A stretch of DNA of 17,780 nt from the NCBI GenBank assembly GCA_038217425.1, contig JBBQPM010000141.1:1-17780 (forward strand), written 5' to 3'. Position 1 is the stretch's first letter; every line of letters begins with the position of its first letter. Source of the DNA: JAIEPT01 sp038217425. GTDB lineage: Bacteria > Planctomycetota > Planctomycetia > Gemmatales > Gemmataceae. The position numbers and the translations under genes are program-made. Below, piece by piece: positions 1-8,125 of this stretch. The notes under the pieces were generated by a model that was not told the origin of the DNA, searched no databases, and worked only from the letters and a program-made list of their open reading frames with translations.

Positions 1-11
1 GAACGTGCGGA

Positions 12-692
12 TTACTTGGTGCCGCGGACGGTGAGTTTGAAGGCGCCCGTGCCGAAGAGCCCGCTGGCGAGGATTGAATACTCTTCAGTCTTGGTCGGGG
101 TGAAGACGATCCGGGCATTAGGATAGCCGGCGCCGTCGTCGTTGCTCTGCAAGATTTTGCCGCCGCCGTCTTGCAGGTAGAGGTACGGGTCGAACGAGTT
201 GTTGGCGACGGTCTTGTCGATGAACTGATCGATGACATAGGTCTTGCCCGCGATCATATTGAGCTTGTATTCCCTGTAGCGTCGTTGGGTGTTCATGACG
301 ACCGGATCATTCATGGTGGTGGCTCCCGCCTCATCCAACACCGGGGCGCCGAGTTCAATCGATTGCATGCGTAGCGTGTAATCCAGCGGGCCTTCCGCCT
401 TGTCGAGATTGAATGGGTTGGGCAACACGATGACAATGTGCTTTTTCGCCTCGGACGGGATAAAGCTAAACTTGTTCGTGCCGCCCGCGAAATTGCCGCC
501 CTTGAACTGTCGGTCGATAAAGACGTCGGGTTGAAACCCCTTGCCTTCGACCTCAAACTGATAGAGCATGCCGAGTTTGAGATCGACCAGATGTTTGCCG
601 ATCGCGATCTTGCCGGTTTCCTTGACGTCTTGAGCCCAGGTCGCGGGCGCGATTGCCAGGATGAGGGCGAGCGCCAACCAGTTTTTGCACAT
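12..692 (-). CDS. Secreted protein with PPC-like beta domains
   Basis: This encodes a 226-residue protein with a Sec signal peptide (hydrophobic residues about 5-19, A-Q cleavage context near 20/21), so it should be exported. Residues about 135-226 read like a bacterial pre-peptidase C-terminal (PPC) domain: a G-K-T-Y-V-I-D strand, then F-D-P-Y-L-Y-L, an N-D-D-G loop, N-A-R-I-V-F, E-Y-S-I-L-A-S and a closing F-K-L-T-V strand. Residues about 30-115 have a weaker version of the same strand order, suggesting two related beta-sandwich units. No catalytic motif is visible, so the role is probably binding or structural. I chose the ATG at 692 over an in-frame start 14 codons upstream because it begins the signal peptide and has GGGAGA just upstream. 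It lies 48 bp downstream of the 290-residue gene on the same strand and may be co-transcribed. The PPC assignment is by eye. Confidence 0.8.
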   Translation of the reverse strand: MCKNWLALALILAIAPATWAQDVKETGKIAIGKHLVDLKLGMLYQFEVEGKGFQPDVFIDRQFKGGNFAGGTNKFSFIPSEAKKHIVIVLPNPFNLDKAEGPLDYTLRMQSIELGAPVLDEAGATTMNDPVVMNTQRRYREYKLNMIAGKTYVIDQFIDKTVANNSFDPYLYLQDGGGKILQSNDDGAGYPNARIVFTPTKTEEYSILASGLFGTGAFKLTVRGTK

Positions 693-740
693 GCGAGTTC
701 TCCCGTAAGAAACGAAGACGATGTGAGGTTCCACCAGCGA

Positions 741-1613
741 TTATGGTAGCTCTTTGAGCAAATCGGGCCAGCCGGCGAGGCGCGGAATCCCCACAGCGGA
801 TTCTTGACTCGAAAGCAGGATCGGCGCCAGGAACTTGTGCTTCTGATACCAGCGCGCCGCCTCGAGACTGCCGGCGAGCACGTAACGCGGGCCGGTGAAC
901 TGTTCCTTGAGCCGATCGACGATCCGCTGCTTGCGTTCCTGCGGCGACGCCGTGGGCGCGTGAGCTGGATGGAAGATGGGCCCGACCGGCAAAAGGTTCA
1001 GGCCTTGTTGCGTTCGGTACGGCCGGCGCTGCGCGAGCAAATCGTCGGTGAGGTAAACCATGCGGTAGTTGCGCTTGGCGAGTTCCTTGAGCGTTTCGCA
1101 CGCATCGAGCGGAAGCCCGTCCTCGGCCGTCGCCAAGTCGGCGTCGAGCAACAGGATCTTGGCGTCCGCGGGCCAGACGAAGATCGTCGCCCCTTCGAAG
1201 ATGTACCCCGCGCGATCGCGTGGGATGTGCTTGGCGAAAAACTCCACGTCCTGTTGCAGCTTCTCAATGGGACGTTCCGCGCGCCCCGTGGCGTCGCAGA
1301 CGCTGGTCCGTTCTGTTTCGCCTGCGCGAAACAGCGCCGCGGTCTTGCCGGCGAACGACGGCTCCTTGCCCGGCTCCTCGGGCACCAATTGACCGACGAG
1401 CACCCCCTGACCGCCCGCCGCGATCACATCGTCGAGCGCGACCACGGCCAATCGCGCCGGCATCGCTTTCGTTGCCCACTGATACCAGGCGACTCCGAAG
1501 CCCCCCGCGAATGCCAACAGCGCCAGCCCGAACAGCCAGCGCGACGGGCGCCGCGTACGCAGCGTCTGCTGTAATGAGCGAACCAGTTCATCCCGAGGGA
1601 GTTTGTCGGCCAT
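741..1613 (-). CDS. Membrane-anchored protein, possible degenerate HAD fold
   Basis: This 290-residue protein has a basic N-terminus and one transmembrane helix at about residues 26-46, so the rest is probably outside the cytoplasmic membrane. I do not recognise a named family. Residues 152-195 resemble the start of a HAD-type domain: a hydrophobic strand ending in D-A-D (157-159), an amphipathic helix, then the strand M-V-Y-L-T-D-D that would supply HAD motif II. Residues about 243-268 (Y-V-L-A-G-S-L-E-A-A, then a hydrophobic strand) could match the later D-A-A-like part, but the acidic pair of motif IV is not evident, so catalysis is doubtful. About 110 residues between helix and HAD-like part are unassigned. 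The ATG at 1613 is followed immediately by a plausible cytoplasmic segment. It is divergent from the sulfatase gene and lies 48 bp upstream of the PPC-like gene. Confidence 0.72.
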   Translation of the reverse strand: MADKLPRDELVRSLQQTLRTRRPSRWLFGLALLAFAGGFGVAWYQWATKAMPARLAVVALDDVIAAGGQGVLVGQLVPEEPGKEPSFAGKTAALFRAGETERTSVCDATGRAERPIEKLQQDVEFFAKHIPRDRAGYIFEGATIFVWPADAKILLLDADLATAEDGLPLDACETLKELAKRNYRMVYLTDDLLAQRRPYRTQQGLNLLPVGPIFHPAHAPTASPQERKQRIVDRLKEQFTGPRYVLAGSLEAARWYQKHKFLAPILLSSQESAVGIPRLAGWPDLLKELP

Positions 1614-1713
1614 ACGCTGAGTGTAGCCGAACGAATTTCGGATTTCGAGTCGGATTCTTCTTTCGCTCGAGTAAAGGCCGCGTTACATTTGCGTGCATCT
1701 ACTCTTCTTTCGC

Positions 1714-1718
1714 GGAGG
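1714..1718 (+). promoter_or_regulatory. RBS of the sulfatase gene
   Basis: GGAGG ends six bases before the ATG at 1725. It decides the start in favour of 1725 over the in-frame TTG at 1689. Confidence 0.8.
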
Positions 1719-1724
1719 TCTCCG

Positions 1725-3125
1725 ATGTTCGAACGCCTCTCTTTCTTGATGGTATTGCTGCTCCCCGGCCTGCTCGTCGCTCAGGAAAAGAAGACCAAAC
1801 CGATGAACGTCTTGTTCATCGGCTCGGACGATCTCAACACCAATCTCGGCTGTTACGGCCATCCCGTCGTGAAGACGCCGAACCTTGATCGGCTCGCCCA
1901 GAAGGGGATGCTCTTCCAGCGCGCCTACTGCCAGTTCCCGCTGTGCAACCCGAGTCGAGCGTCGCTGATGACGGGACTTCGGCCCGATACGACCAAGGTC
2001 TTCGAGAACGCCACCCATTTTCGCGACGTCATTCCGAACGTCGTCACCCTTTCGCAATTCTTCCGCGGCCGGGGCTATTTCGCCGCCCGCGTCGGCAAGA
2101 TCTACCATTACGGCGTCCCCGCGCAAATCGGCACCAGCGGCCTCGACGACGACAAGTCCTGGGACAAAGTCGTCAATCCTATTGGCCGCGATCGTAAGGA
2201 AGAGGATCTGCTGACGAACTTCCAGCCCAAGAACAAGGGGATCGGCGCCTCGCTCGCTTACCTCGCCGCGAAAGGAGAGGACGGCGAACAGACCGACGGC
2301 AAGGTCGCGCAGGAAGCGCTGAAACTTCTTGCGGAAAACAAGGATCGCCCGTTCTTCCTGGCGGTCGGGTTCTATCGGCCCCACGTGCCGTGGATCGCGC
2401 CGCAGAAGTACTTCGACATGTATCCCCTCGACAAAATCAAGATGCCCGACGTCCCCGCCAACGTCCGCGACGGCGTTCCCCCTGCGGCGTTCGCCGTCAA
2501 CCCGCCCAACTACGGGCTCGACGATGACAAACTGCGCCAGTGCATCCGCGCCTACTACGCCTCCACGACCTTTATGGACGCCCAGCTCGGCGAACTCCTC
2601 AACGGCCTGGAAAAGCTCGGCCTCGCCGACAATACCATCGTCGTCTTCTGGGGCGATCACGGCTGGCTCCTTGGCGAGCATTTCTGTTGGCAGAAACGGC
2701 ATCTCTTCGAAGAGTCGGCACGCGTCCCCATGATCATCTCGGCGCCGGGCTCGAAAGCGCCTGGACAGAAAACCGGGCGCGTGGTCGAGATGATCGACCT
2801 CTATCCGACGCTGGTCGACCTGTGCGGTTTCGACGTTCCCAAGAGCCTCGAGGGCAAGAGCATGCGGCCGCTACTCGACAATCCGCAGGCCGCACACATA
2901 GCGGGCGCCTACACGCAGGTCTTGCGCGACGGCGGCAAGGGCAAAAAGAGTTTCATGGGCCGATCGGTGCGCACGGAGCGTTGGCGCTACAACGAATGGG
3001 ACGACGGCAAGCTCGGCGCCGAGCTGTACGACCACGACGCCGACCCGCGTGAGCACCGTAATCTGGTGAACGTGCCGGAACACGCGAACGTGATCGCGGA
3101 GTTGAAGAAGCTGCTCAAGCGGTAG
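1725..3125 (+). CDS. Secreted sulfatase, iduronate-2-sulfatase-like
   Basis: This encodes a 466-residue formylglycine-dependent sulfatase (alkaline phosphatase superfamily) that should hydrolyse sulfate esters, probably on a glycan. It has a signal peptide (about 1-19). The metal-binding D-D pair is at 35-36. The maturation motif C-N-P-S-R is at 74-78, where C74 is the residue converted to formylglycine. Other expected active-site residues are K125/H128 in G-K-I-Y-H, H220 in R-P-H, D311-H312 in G-D-H-G and K324. The C-terminal Y-D-H-D-A-D-P-R-E segment is also typical. The overall pattern is closest to iduronate-2-sulfatase-like (SulfAtlas S1_7 type) enzymes, but substrate cannot be read from sequence. 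A TTG 12 codons upstream is possible, but the ATG at 1725 begins the signal peptide and has GGAGG six bases upstream. No sulfatase-maturating enzyme lies in the window. It is followed on the same strand by the NHL and esterase genes. Confidence 0.95.
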   Translation: MFERLSFLMVLLLPGLLVAQEKKTKPMNVLFIGSDDLNTNLGCYGHPVVKTPNLDRLAQKGMLFQRAYCQFPLCNPSRASLMTGLRPDTTKVFENATHFRDVIPNVVTLSQFFRGRGYFAARVGKIYHYGVPAQIGTSGLDDDKSWDKVVNPIGRDRKEEDLLTNFQPKNKGIGASLAYLAAKGEDGEQTDGKVAQEALKLLAENKDRPFFLAVGFYRPHVPWIAPQKYFDMYPLDKIKMPDVPANVRDGVPPAAFAVNPPNYGLDDDKLRQCIRAYYASTTFMDAQLGELLNGLEKLGLADNTIVVFWGDHGWLLGEHFCWQKRHLFEESARVPMIISAPGSKAPGQKTGRVVEMIDLYPTLVDLCGFDVPKSLEGKSMRPLLDNPQAAHIAGAYTQVLRDGGKGKKSFMGRSVRTERWRYNEWDDGKLGAELYDHDADPREHRNLVNVPEHANVIAELKKLLKR

Positions 3126-3242
3126 CGAAAAAACCGTGTGCTTGCCGAACGCATGAAAGGATCATGATCGGGCTGAGAGCGCGGAATGTCTAAGAATTGC
3201 TCTGCATCGCCAATAGATTATCGACTTTTGGAGATTCATCTA

Positions 3243-4235
3243 ATGCGTTCACCGTGCGGTCTTCTTCCGAAATCCGCGCTGGCATTCTTCCTCCTGCTGG
3301 CGTTGCAGCCCGCCGCGCACGCCCAGAAGATGGTGCTCGCCGCCGGCGTTCCGAATACTGCTAAGATCAATTCTCCCTATGGTATCGCCTGCGATGCCGC
3401 GGGCAATCTTTATATCGCCGAGGCGTTCGGCAATCGCGTCCTCAGGATGGACGTCAAGGGGAACCTCACTGCGATCGCGGGCAACGGCAAGAAAGGCGAT
3501 GGCGGCGACGGCGGGCCGGCGCTCGAAGGCCAGTTCAACTACATGCACGATCTCATCGTCGCCAAGAACGGCGATGTCTACGTCGCCGACAGTCAAAACT
3601 ACCGCGTCCGCAAAATCGACGCCAAGACCGGCATCCTCAGCACCGTCGCCGGCGTGGGCAAGAAAGAATTCAGCGGCGATGGAGGGCTCGCGAACAAGGC
3701 GGGGCTCGACGGCGTCGCCAGTATCTTCTTCGATCCGAGCGAGAAAAAGCTCTACGTCGGCGGGTTCACCAATCGCGTCCGCGTCATCGATATGGAGACC
3801 GGCGTCATCGATACGGTGAAGGGCCTGACGGGGGGCCGAAGTCTTGCCGTCGACTCCAAGGGGAATCTCTACGTCGCCGGCGGCCAAACGCTTCGCGTCC
3901 TGCGTCCCGACGGCGCCATCGAAACGCTCCTCGACGCGAAGAACACCGGCGGGGCCACGACTCCCCTCTCCTCAAATCCGAAGCACCTCGCCATCGACGC
4001 TCAAGACAACGTTCTCCTTGCCGAGGATCTTGCCCACCGCATTCGCAAGTATGTCGTTGCGGAGAAAAAGCTGGTCGATGTCGCCGGCGCCGGCAAGAAA
4101 GGCGCGGCAGGTCTCGGCGGTCCCCCTACGAGTGCGGAGATCGCCGCGCCCCACGGCATTTTCGTTCATCGTCCCACCGGCGTTCTCTATATCGGCGACA
4201 CCTCGAACCATCGCGTCGTCAAGATCGAACCGTGA
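3243..4235 (+). CDS. Secreted NHL-repeat beta-propeller protein
   Basis: This encodes a 330-residue exported protein (signal peptide about 1-27, ending A-H-A-Q) made almost entirely of NHL-type repeats. Recognisable blades lie near residues 46-80, 100-135, 158-190, 198-230, 247-280 and 303-330. They show the usual pattern of G-I-A-x-D, G-N-L-Y-I-A, N-R-V and a trailing turn rich in G/D such as G-D-G-G-P-A. The last blade, Y-I-G-D-T-S-N-H-R-V-V-K-I, is a classical NHL signature, so a six-bladed propeller is likely. No catalytic residues are evident, so a binding or scaffold role is more likely than an enzyme. The ATG at 3243 follows GGAG at 3230-3233 and begins the signal peptide; an ATG at 3186 would add 19 residues before it. 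It lies 117 bp after the sulfatase and 40 bp before the esterase. Confidence 0.93.
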   Translation: MRSPCGLLPKSALAFFLLLALQPAAHAQKMVLAAGVPNTAKINSPYGIACDAAGNLYIAEAFGNRVLRMDVKGNLTAIAGNGKKGDGGDGGPALEGQFNYMHDLIVAKNGDVYVADSQNYRVRKIDAKTGILSTVAGVGKKEFSGDGGLANKAGLDGVASIFFDPSEKKLYVGGFTNRVRVIDMETGVIDTVKGLTGGRSLAVDSKGNLYVAGGQTLRVLRPDGAIETLLDAKNTGGATTPLSSNPKHLAIDAQDNVLLAEDLAHRIRKYVVAEKKLVDVAGAGKKGAAGLGGPPTSAEIAAPHGIFVHRPTGVLYIGDTSNHRVVKIEP

Positions 4236-4275
4236 GCGTTCCATCCCTGATCCCACCCCTATTTCTGGAGTGAAT

Positions 4276-5163
4276 ATGCGTTTCCCGCTCGGCGTGACGT
4301 TCGCGATCCTGACATGCCTGACTCCGGCCGCCGTTTCGGCACAGGTCGATCCAGCCAAGCCGGAACGCATCGGCCTGTGGAGCAAGAAGGCGCCGACCGG
4401 CGACGGGACGTTCGAAGGCGCCGACGCGTTCATTACGCTGCATCGTCCCGAAAAGCCGAATGGAACGGCGATCGTCATCTGTCCCGGCGGCGGCTACGGC
4501 GGGCTGGTCGTCGGCGCCGAGGGGCACGGCATCGCGAAGTGGCTGAACGGCCATGGCATTACCGGAGTGGTGCTCGAGTATCGCCTGCCCAAAGGTCGAT
4601 CCCATGTGCCGTTGCTGGACGCTCAGCGAGCCCTTCGAACGGTTCGCGCTCGGGCGAAGGAGTGGAACCTCGATTCGGCCCGCATCGGCATCATGGGTTT
4701 CTCGGCCGGCGGGCATCTCGCCTCCACGGCCGGCACTCATTTTGACGCAGGCGAGTCGGCGGCGACGGATCCCGTGCAGAAAATGAGTTGCCGACCCGAC
4801 TTCGTGATTCTGGTCTATCCCGTCATCAGCATGGGACCCAAGGGACATCAAGGTTCGCGAAACAATCTGTTGGGCAAGAACGCGGATGCCAAGCTCGTGG
4901 ATCTGTTCTCGAACGAAAAGCAGGTAACGGAGAATACCCCGCCCACGTTCCTCGCCCACGCGAAAGACGATCGGGTGGTTCCGCCCGAACATAGTCAAAT
5001 GTTCTACGAGGCCCTGCAAGCCAAGAAGGTGCTCTCGCACTACCTGGAACTTCCGTCCGGCGGACACGGCTTGAACGGCTACAAAGGGCCGATGTGGGAC
5101 GCCTGGCAACAGCGATCCCTGGCGTGGCTGGCCGAGGCGAAACTTGTGCCCTCGATGAAATAA
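4276..5163 (+). CDS. Secreted alpha/beta-hydrolase esterase
   Basis: This encodes a 295-residue exported alpha/beta hydrolase resembling bacterial carbohydrate acetyl/feruloyl esterases of the BD-FAE/acetyl-xylan-esterase kind. The signal peptide spans about 1-22. The oxyanion region C-P-G-G-G-Y is at 69-74. The nucleophile elbow G-F-S-A-G-G is at 141-146 with Ser143. The likely acid is Asp232 in D-D-R-V-V-P, and the base is His264 in S-G-G-H-G, giving a complete triad. Expected activity is removal of acetyl or similar acyl groups from polysaccharide; peptidase activity is less likely. The ATG at 4276 is preceded by GGAG at 4267-4270 and begins the signal peptide, though the open frame extends much further upstream as a shadow of the NHL gene. 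It is probably co-transcribed with the NHL gene and converges on the neuB-like gene, with only 31 bp between stop codons and no obvious terminator. Confidence 0.93.
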   Translation: MRFPLGVTFAILTCLTPAAVSAQVDPAKPERIGLWSKKAPTGDGTFEGADAFITLHRPEKPNGTAIVICPGGGYGGLVVGAEGHGIAKWLNGHGITGVVLEYRLPKGRSHVPLLDAQRALRTVRARAKEWNLDSARIGIMGFSAGGHLASTAGTHFDAGESAATDPVQKMSCRPDFVILVYPVISMGPKGHQGSRNNLLGKNADAKLVDLFSNEKQVTENTPPTFLAHAKDDRVVPPEHSQMFYEALQAKKVLSHYLELPSGGHGLNGYKGPMWDAWQQRSLAWLAEAKLVPSMK

Positions 5164-5194
5164 CGGGCGATTGCGTCCGGCGCGGGCAGGTAAA

Positions 5195-6190
5195 TTACTT
5201 GAGCAACTCGCGAACGATCCAATCCCCCTCGGCAATCGCGCGGGTCAAGGTTTGGCCCACGACCTCCGATTCCCGGCCCGGCTCCAGGCCTCCTGCGGGT
5301 CGTAGCCAGGTCAGGTCGTCCCATGTCACCACGTGCCCGGCCGGCAACGCACGCCGGGCCGAGATCGAGCGGCGCACGGCGGTCTCCAGGCTCCGTTCGC
5401 CGGCGCGCATCGATTTCACGCCGTCGCCCAGCAGCACCTCGGCACGGCGAATGCGCTCCACCATCTCCTTCAAATCGCTGGGGTCGGCGGAGAGTTGATG
5501 ATCGCGGAAGCTCGAGTGGGTCTTGCTGATCGTGAAGTGTTTCTCGACGATACGGGCGCCGAGCGCGACCGAGAGCACCGCGGCCTCGATGCCGAGGGTG
5601 TGATCGGAGTAGCCAATCGTGCCCCCCAAATCGCGGCGCAAGGTAGCGATGGCTGACAGGTTCGCGTCGCCCGGTTCGACCGGATAGCTGGTGACGCAGT
5701 GCAGCACTGCCAGCTCGCGCACGCCCTCGCTGCGTAAAAAATCTCGCTGCGCCGCGAGCACCGGCGTATCTGCGAGGCCCCCCGAGAGAATCACCGGTCG
5801 GCCCGTCTGGGCGACGGCGCGCAACAGCGGCACGAACGTGTTGTCGCCCGACGCGATCTTCACCGCGTCCGCGATCGTGCCTAGAAATCGGGCGCTGGTC
5901 AAGTCGAGCGGCGTCGAGATGAAGAGCAACCCCGCGGCCCTGGCCTGCATGCTGAGCGCCGTGAATTGTTCGTAGGTCAGTTCGAAGGATTTGAGCCGGG
6001 CGAAACGCTCGGCGTCGCGCCGGCGCACGAAGTCCTCGGTGCGGAACGTCTGGAACTTGACCGCGTCGGCGCCCGCCTCGGCCGCCTTGCCGACCAAGTC
6101 CTGCGCCAGCGCGAAGTCCCCCTCGTGATTGTTGCCGACCTCGGCGATGACCAGCACGCGCCGCTCGGCGTCCAACGATCCGATCTTCAT
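5195..6190 (-). CDS. neuB: NeuB-family sialic/nonulosonic acid synthase
   Basis: This encodes a 331-residue cytoplasmic enzyme of the NeuB family, which condenses phosphoenolpyruvate with an N-acetyl-mannosamine-type sugar to give a nonulosonic acid. The N-terminal TIM barrel shows I-A-E-V-G-N-N-H-E-G (15-24), A-V-K-F-Q-T (43-48), H-C-V-T-S-Y-P (164-170) and G-Y-S-D-H-T (193-198). The likely metal histidines are H218 (E-K-H-F-T) and H231 (D-H-Q-L-S). Residues about 276-331 form the antifreeze-like/SAF domain. Whether the product is sialic, legionaminic or pseudaminic acid is not readable, and the gene symbol is by family only. The ATG at 6190 is preferred to an upstream start because it opens the conserved M-K-I strand and has GAGG eight bases before it. 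It starts 10 bp after the M28 peptidase stop, so they are probably co-transcribed. No CMP-transferase or epimerase gene is in the window. Confidence 0.92.
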   Translation of the reverse strand: MKIGSLDAERRVLVIAEVGNNHEGDFALAQDLVGKAAEAGADAVKFQTFRTEDFVRRRDAERFARLKSFELTYEQFTALSMQARAAGLLFISTPLDLTSARFLGTIADAVKIASGDNTFVPLLRAVAQTGRPVILSGGLADTPVLAAQRDFLRSEGVRELAVLHCVTSYPVEPGDANLSAIATLRRDLGGTIGYSDHTLGIEAAVLSVALGARIVEKHFTISKTHSSFRDHQLSADPSDLKEMVERIRRAEVLLGDGVKSMRAGERSLETAVRRSISARRALPAGHVVTWDDLTWLRPAGGLEPGRESEVVGQTLTRAIAEGDWIVRELLK

Positions 6191-6200
6191 GACGGGCGCC

Positions 6201-7805
6201 TCACTTCTGCCAACTTTGGTCGCGGGCGGCACGGAACTCGTCGCCTGGATTCCAGGTCGGCAGCGCCGCAGCATTGGCGGCGTCCTGCGCGAGGTCGAGT
6301 GCGAACCGAATCAGTACCGGATACCCGGCGAAGTTCCACGACTCGCGATACTCGTCCGCAGGGGTGTGATAGATTTTGCCGATGAATTCCGCGCGGGCCT
6401 GCTGCACCTGGGCGGCGGTCATCCCCTGGATCTTTTCGCCCAGGCTCACGGAGAAGGCGGGGACGCCGTGCCGCGCCAGCGCGAAGTGGTCGGAGCGGAA
6501 GAACAGCCCCAGATGCGGCACGCGGTCGGCTTCGATTTCGAGACGATGCTTCTTCGCGGCAGTTTGTACGAGCGGCCAGGCGGTGGTGCGCTCGGCGCCG
6601 GTGACGACGATCGATTCGGGGACGCCCAGCGCGGGGATCATGTCGAAGTTGAGGTTGAGCGCCGTCTTGCCGAGCGGGATCGACGGATGCCGGGCGTAGT
6701 ACACTGCACCGAGCAGGCCCTGTTCTTCCGCCGTCGTCGCCAGGAAGAGCGCGGAGCGTTTCGGCCTGGGCTTGAGCGTGCCCCAGAGTCGAGCCATTTC
6801 CATGAGCATGGCGGAGCCGGTCGCATTGTCGGCCGCGCCGTTGTATATGACGTCGCCCAGACCCGCCTTGCCGACGCCCAGGTGATCCCAGTGCGCGGTG
6901 AAGATGACGGCCTCGGATTTCAGATTCGGGTCGCTTCCTTCCGCCAGGCCGATGACGTTCTTGCTGGCGATTTTGCGGACCGAACTGGCAATGTGTCCCT
7001 GGATGCGGACGCCCAGCGGCACGGCCTTGAAGCCTTTCGTGCCGGCAGCTTTGAGGGCGCCGTCGACGTTCAGACCCGCGAGTCCGAGCAGCTTTTCGCC
7101 CGCTTGCCGGGAGAGCCAGCCGGCGAATGCCAGGGCCGGCGCGTCGGGCGCCAGCGGGATCTGCGAGCCTTCGAGTTTTTTGACGACGGAGTAGGGGTAA
7201 CCCGCGGTTTCGTTGGTGTGGATGATGAGCACCGCCTTGGCGCCGCGCCGGGCTGCTTCCTCGAACTTGTACGACCATCGGCCGTAGTAGGTCAGCGTCT
7301 TGCCCTTGAAGAACGCGGGATCTTCCGACGGCGGTTCGTTCGTAAAGACGACGACGACTTTTCCTTTGACGTCGACCCCAGCATAGTCGTCCCATTGAAA
7401 CTCGGGCGCCGTGATCCCGTGGCCCAGAAAGATCGCTTCGGCGTCGAAGTCTTCGTTGCCCTTCTGCGTCTTGCTCGTCCCCGCGAACTCGGTCTCAAGC
7501 GCGAAGTCGATCTTCTCTTTGCCGAGGGCCGAGAGCGTCGAGTCTTTGCCGGTGGTGACCGTCAGGAGCGGCACGGTCTGGAAGAACGTCCCTTTGTCGC
7601 CGGCCGGTTTGAGTCCGGCCCTGGCGAATTCCTTGGCCAGGTGTTCGATGGTCAGTTCTTCGCCGGAGGTGCCGGGCCCTCGGCCTTCGAGCCGATCGCT
7701 GGCGAGGAACTTGACGTCGGCGCGCAGGCGTTCGGCGCTGGGCTCTTGAGCATGCAGCGTGGAGGCGAGTAGCAGGAGCAGGGCGGAGGGACGTAGCATC
7801 GGCAT
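6201..7805 (-). CDS. Secreted M28-family zinc metallopeptidase with PA domain
   Basis: This encodes a 534-residue exported aminopeptidase-like enzyme of family M28. It has a signal peptide (about 1-20), an N-terminal part matching the M28 lead-in (D-R-L-E-G-R-G-P-G-T near 37-46), a PA-domain-like insertion at about 120-260, and the di-zinc catalytic domain from about 282. The zinc ligands and catalytic residues are all visible: H305 and D307 in H-W-D-H, D326 in G-A-A-D-N-A-T-G, E360-E361 in A-E-E-Q-G, D388 in N-F-D-M and H480 in Y-H-T-P-A-D-E-Y. It should remove N-terminal residues from peptides in the periplasm or outside the cell, although some M28 relatives act on other substrates. The ATG at 7805 lies 2 bp after the stop of the 99-residue gene, and its own stop is 10 bp before neuB, so the three genes are very likely one transcript. 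Confidence 0.95.
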   Translation of the reverse strand: MPMLRPSALLLLLASTLHAQEPSAERLRADVKFLASDRLEGRGPGTSGEELTIEHLAKEFARAGLKPAGDKGTFFQTVPLLTVTTGKDSTLSALGKEKIDFALETEFAGTSKTQKGNEDFDAEAIFLGHGITAPEFQWDDYAGVDVKGKVVVVFTNEPPSEDPAFFKGKTLTYYGRWSYKFEEAARRGAKAVLIIHTNETAGYPYSVVKKLEGSQIPLAPDAPALAFAGWLSRQAGEKLLGLAGLNVDGALKAAGTKGFKAVPLGVRIQGHIASSVRKIASKNVIGLAEGSDPNLKSEAVIFTAHWDHLGVGKAGLGDVIYNGAADNATGSAMLMEMARLWGTLKPRPKRSALFLATTAEEQGLLGAVYYARHPSIPLGKTALNLNFDMIPALGVPESIVVTGAERTTAWPLVQTAAKKHRLEIEADRVPHLGLFFRSDHFALARHGVPAFSVSLGEKIQGMTAAQVQQARAEFIGKIYHTPADEYRESWNFAGYPVLIRFALDLAQDAANAAALPTWNPGDEFRAARDQSWQK

Positions 7806-7807
7806 GG

Positions 7808-8107
7808 TTAATATCCCGGAATGATTTCGCGTTCGAGTTCGTCGAGGCGTTGGAGTTGGATGTCGCGGGCGCCGCGCTTCAGGTGATAGATACCGGGGGA
7901 TTCAAGCGTTTCACCGGGCAGCACCCGGCACAGGTCGTGCTTTTGCAGGCTGAGGGCGAACTCGGCGGGGAGACATTCGGGACAGCACAGGGCGTAGGTT
8001 TTGAGATCCTTGTGGGCGCCGTCGCTCCACTGGGCGGCGATCTTGTGGGTCGCCAGGTTCTTGCAGGCCTTGCTGGAACAGTAGACGGGGTAGGACGGCA
8101 TCGGCAT
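7808..8107 (-). CDS. Small Cys-rich protein, possible zinc site
   Basis: This encodes a 99-residue protein without a signal peptide or membrane helix, probably cytoplasmic. I do not recognise the family. It carries Cys at 10, 15, 41, 42, 45 and 60 and His at 21 and 32. The arrangement C-x4-C followed by C-C-x2-C about 25 residues later is compatible with a treble-clef or zinc-ribbon-like metal site, but this is a guess from spacing. The C-terminal third (80-99) is charged and probably helical. Two closely spaced in-frame ATGs (8107 and 8101) are possible; 8107 is taken, with only a weak GGAA upstream. Its stop is 2 bp from the M28 start, which supports it being a translated gene. The 93 bp between it and RNase III holds a palindromic repeat. 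Confidence 0.75.
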   Translation of the reverse strand: MPMPSYPVYCSSKACKNLATHKIAAQWSDGAHKDLKTYALCCPECLPAEFALSLQKHDLCRVLPGETLESPGIYHLKRGARDIQLQRLDELEREIIPGY

Positions 8108-8125
8108 GAGAGTTCCAGCAATAAG

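Noticed and set aside
1683..2702. A 339-residue minus-strand open frame over the sulfatase
   Set aside because: It is antisense to the sulfatase active-site region and has no domain or RBS.
4219..5235. A 338-residue minus-strand open frame over the esterase
   Set aside because: It is antisense to the intact catalytic triad gene and overlaps the 3' end of neuB.
6129..7772. A 547-residue plus-strand open frame over the M28 peptidase
   Set aside because: It is a shadow of a gene with all catalytic residues intact on the minus strand; its translation has no recognisable domain.
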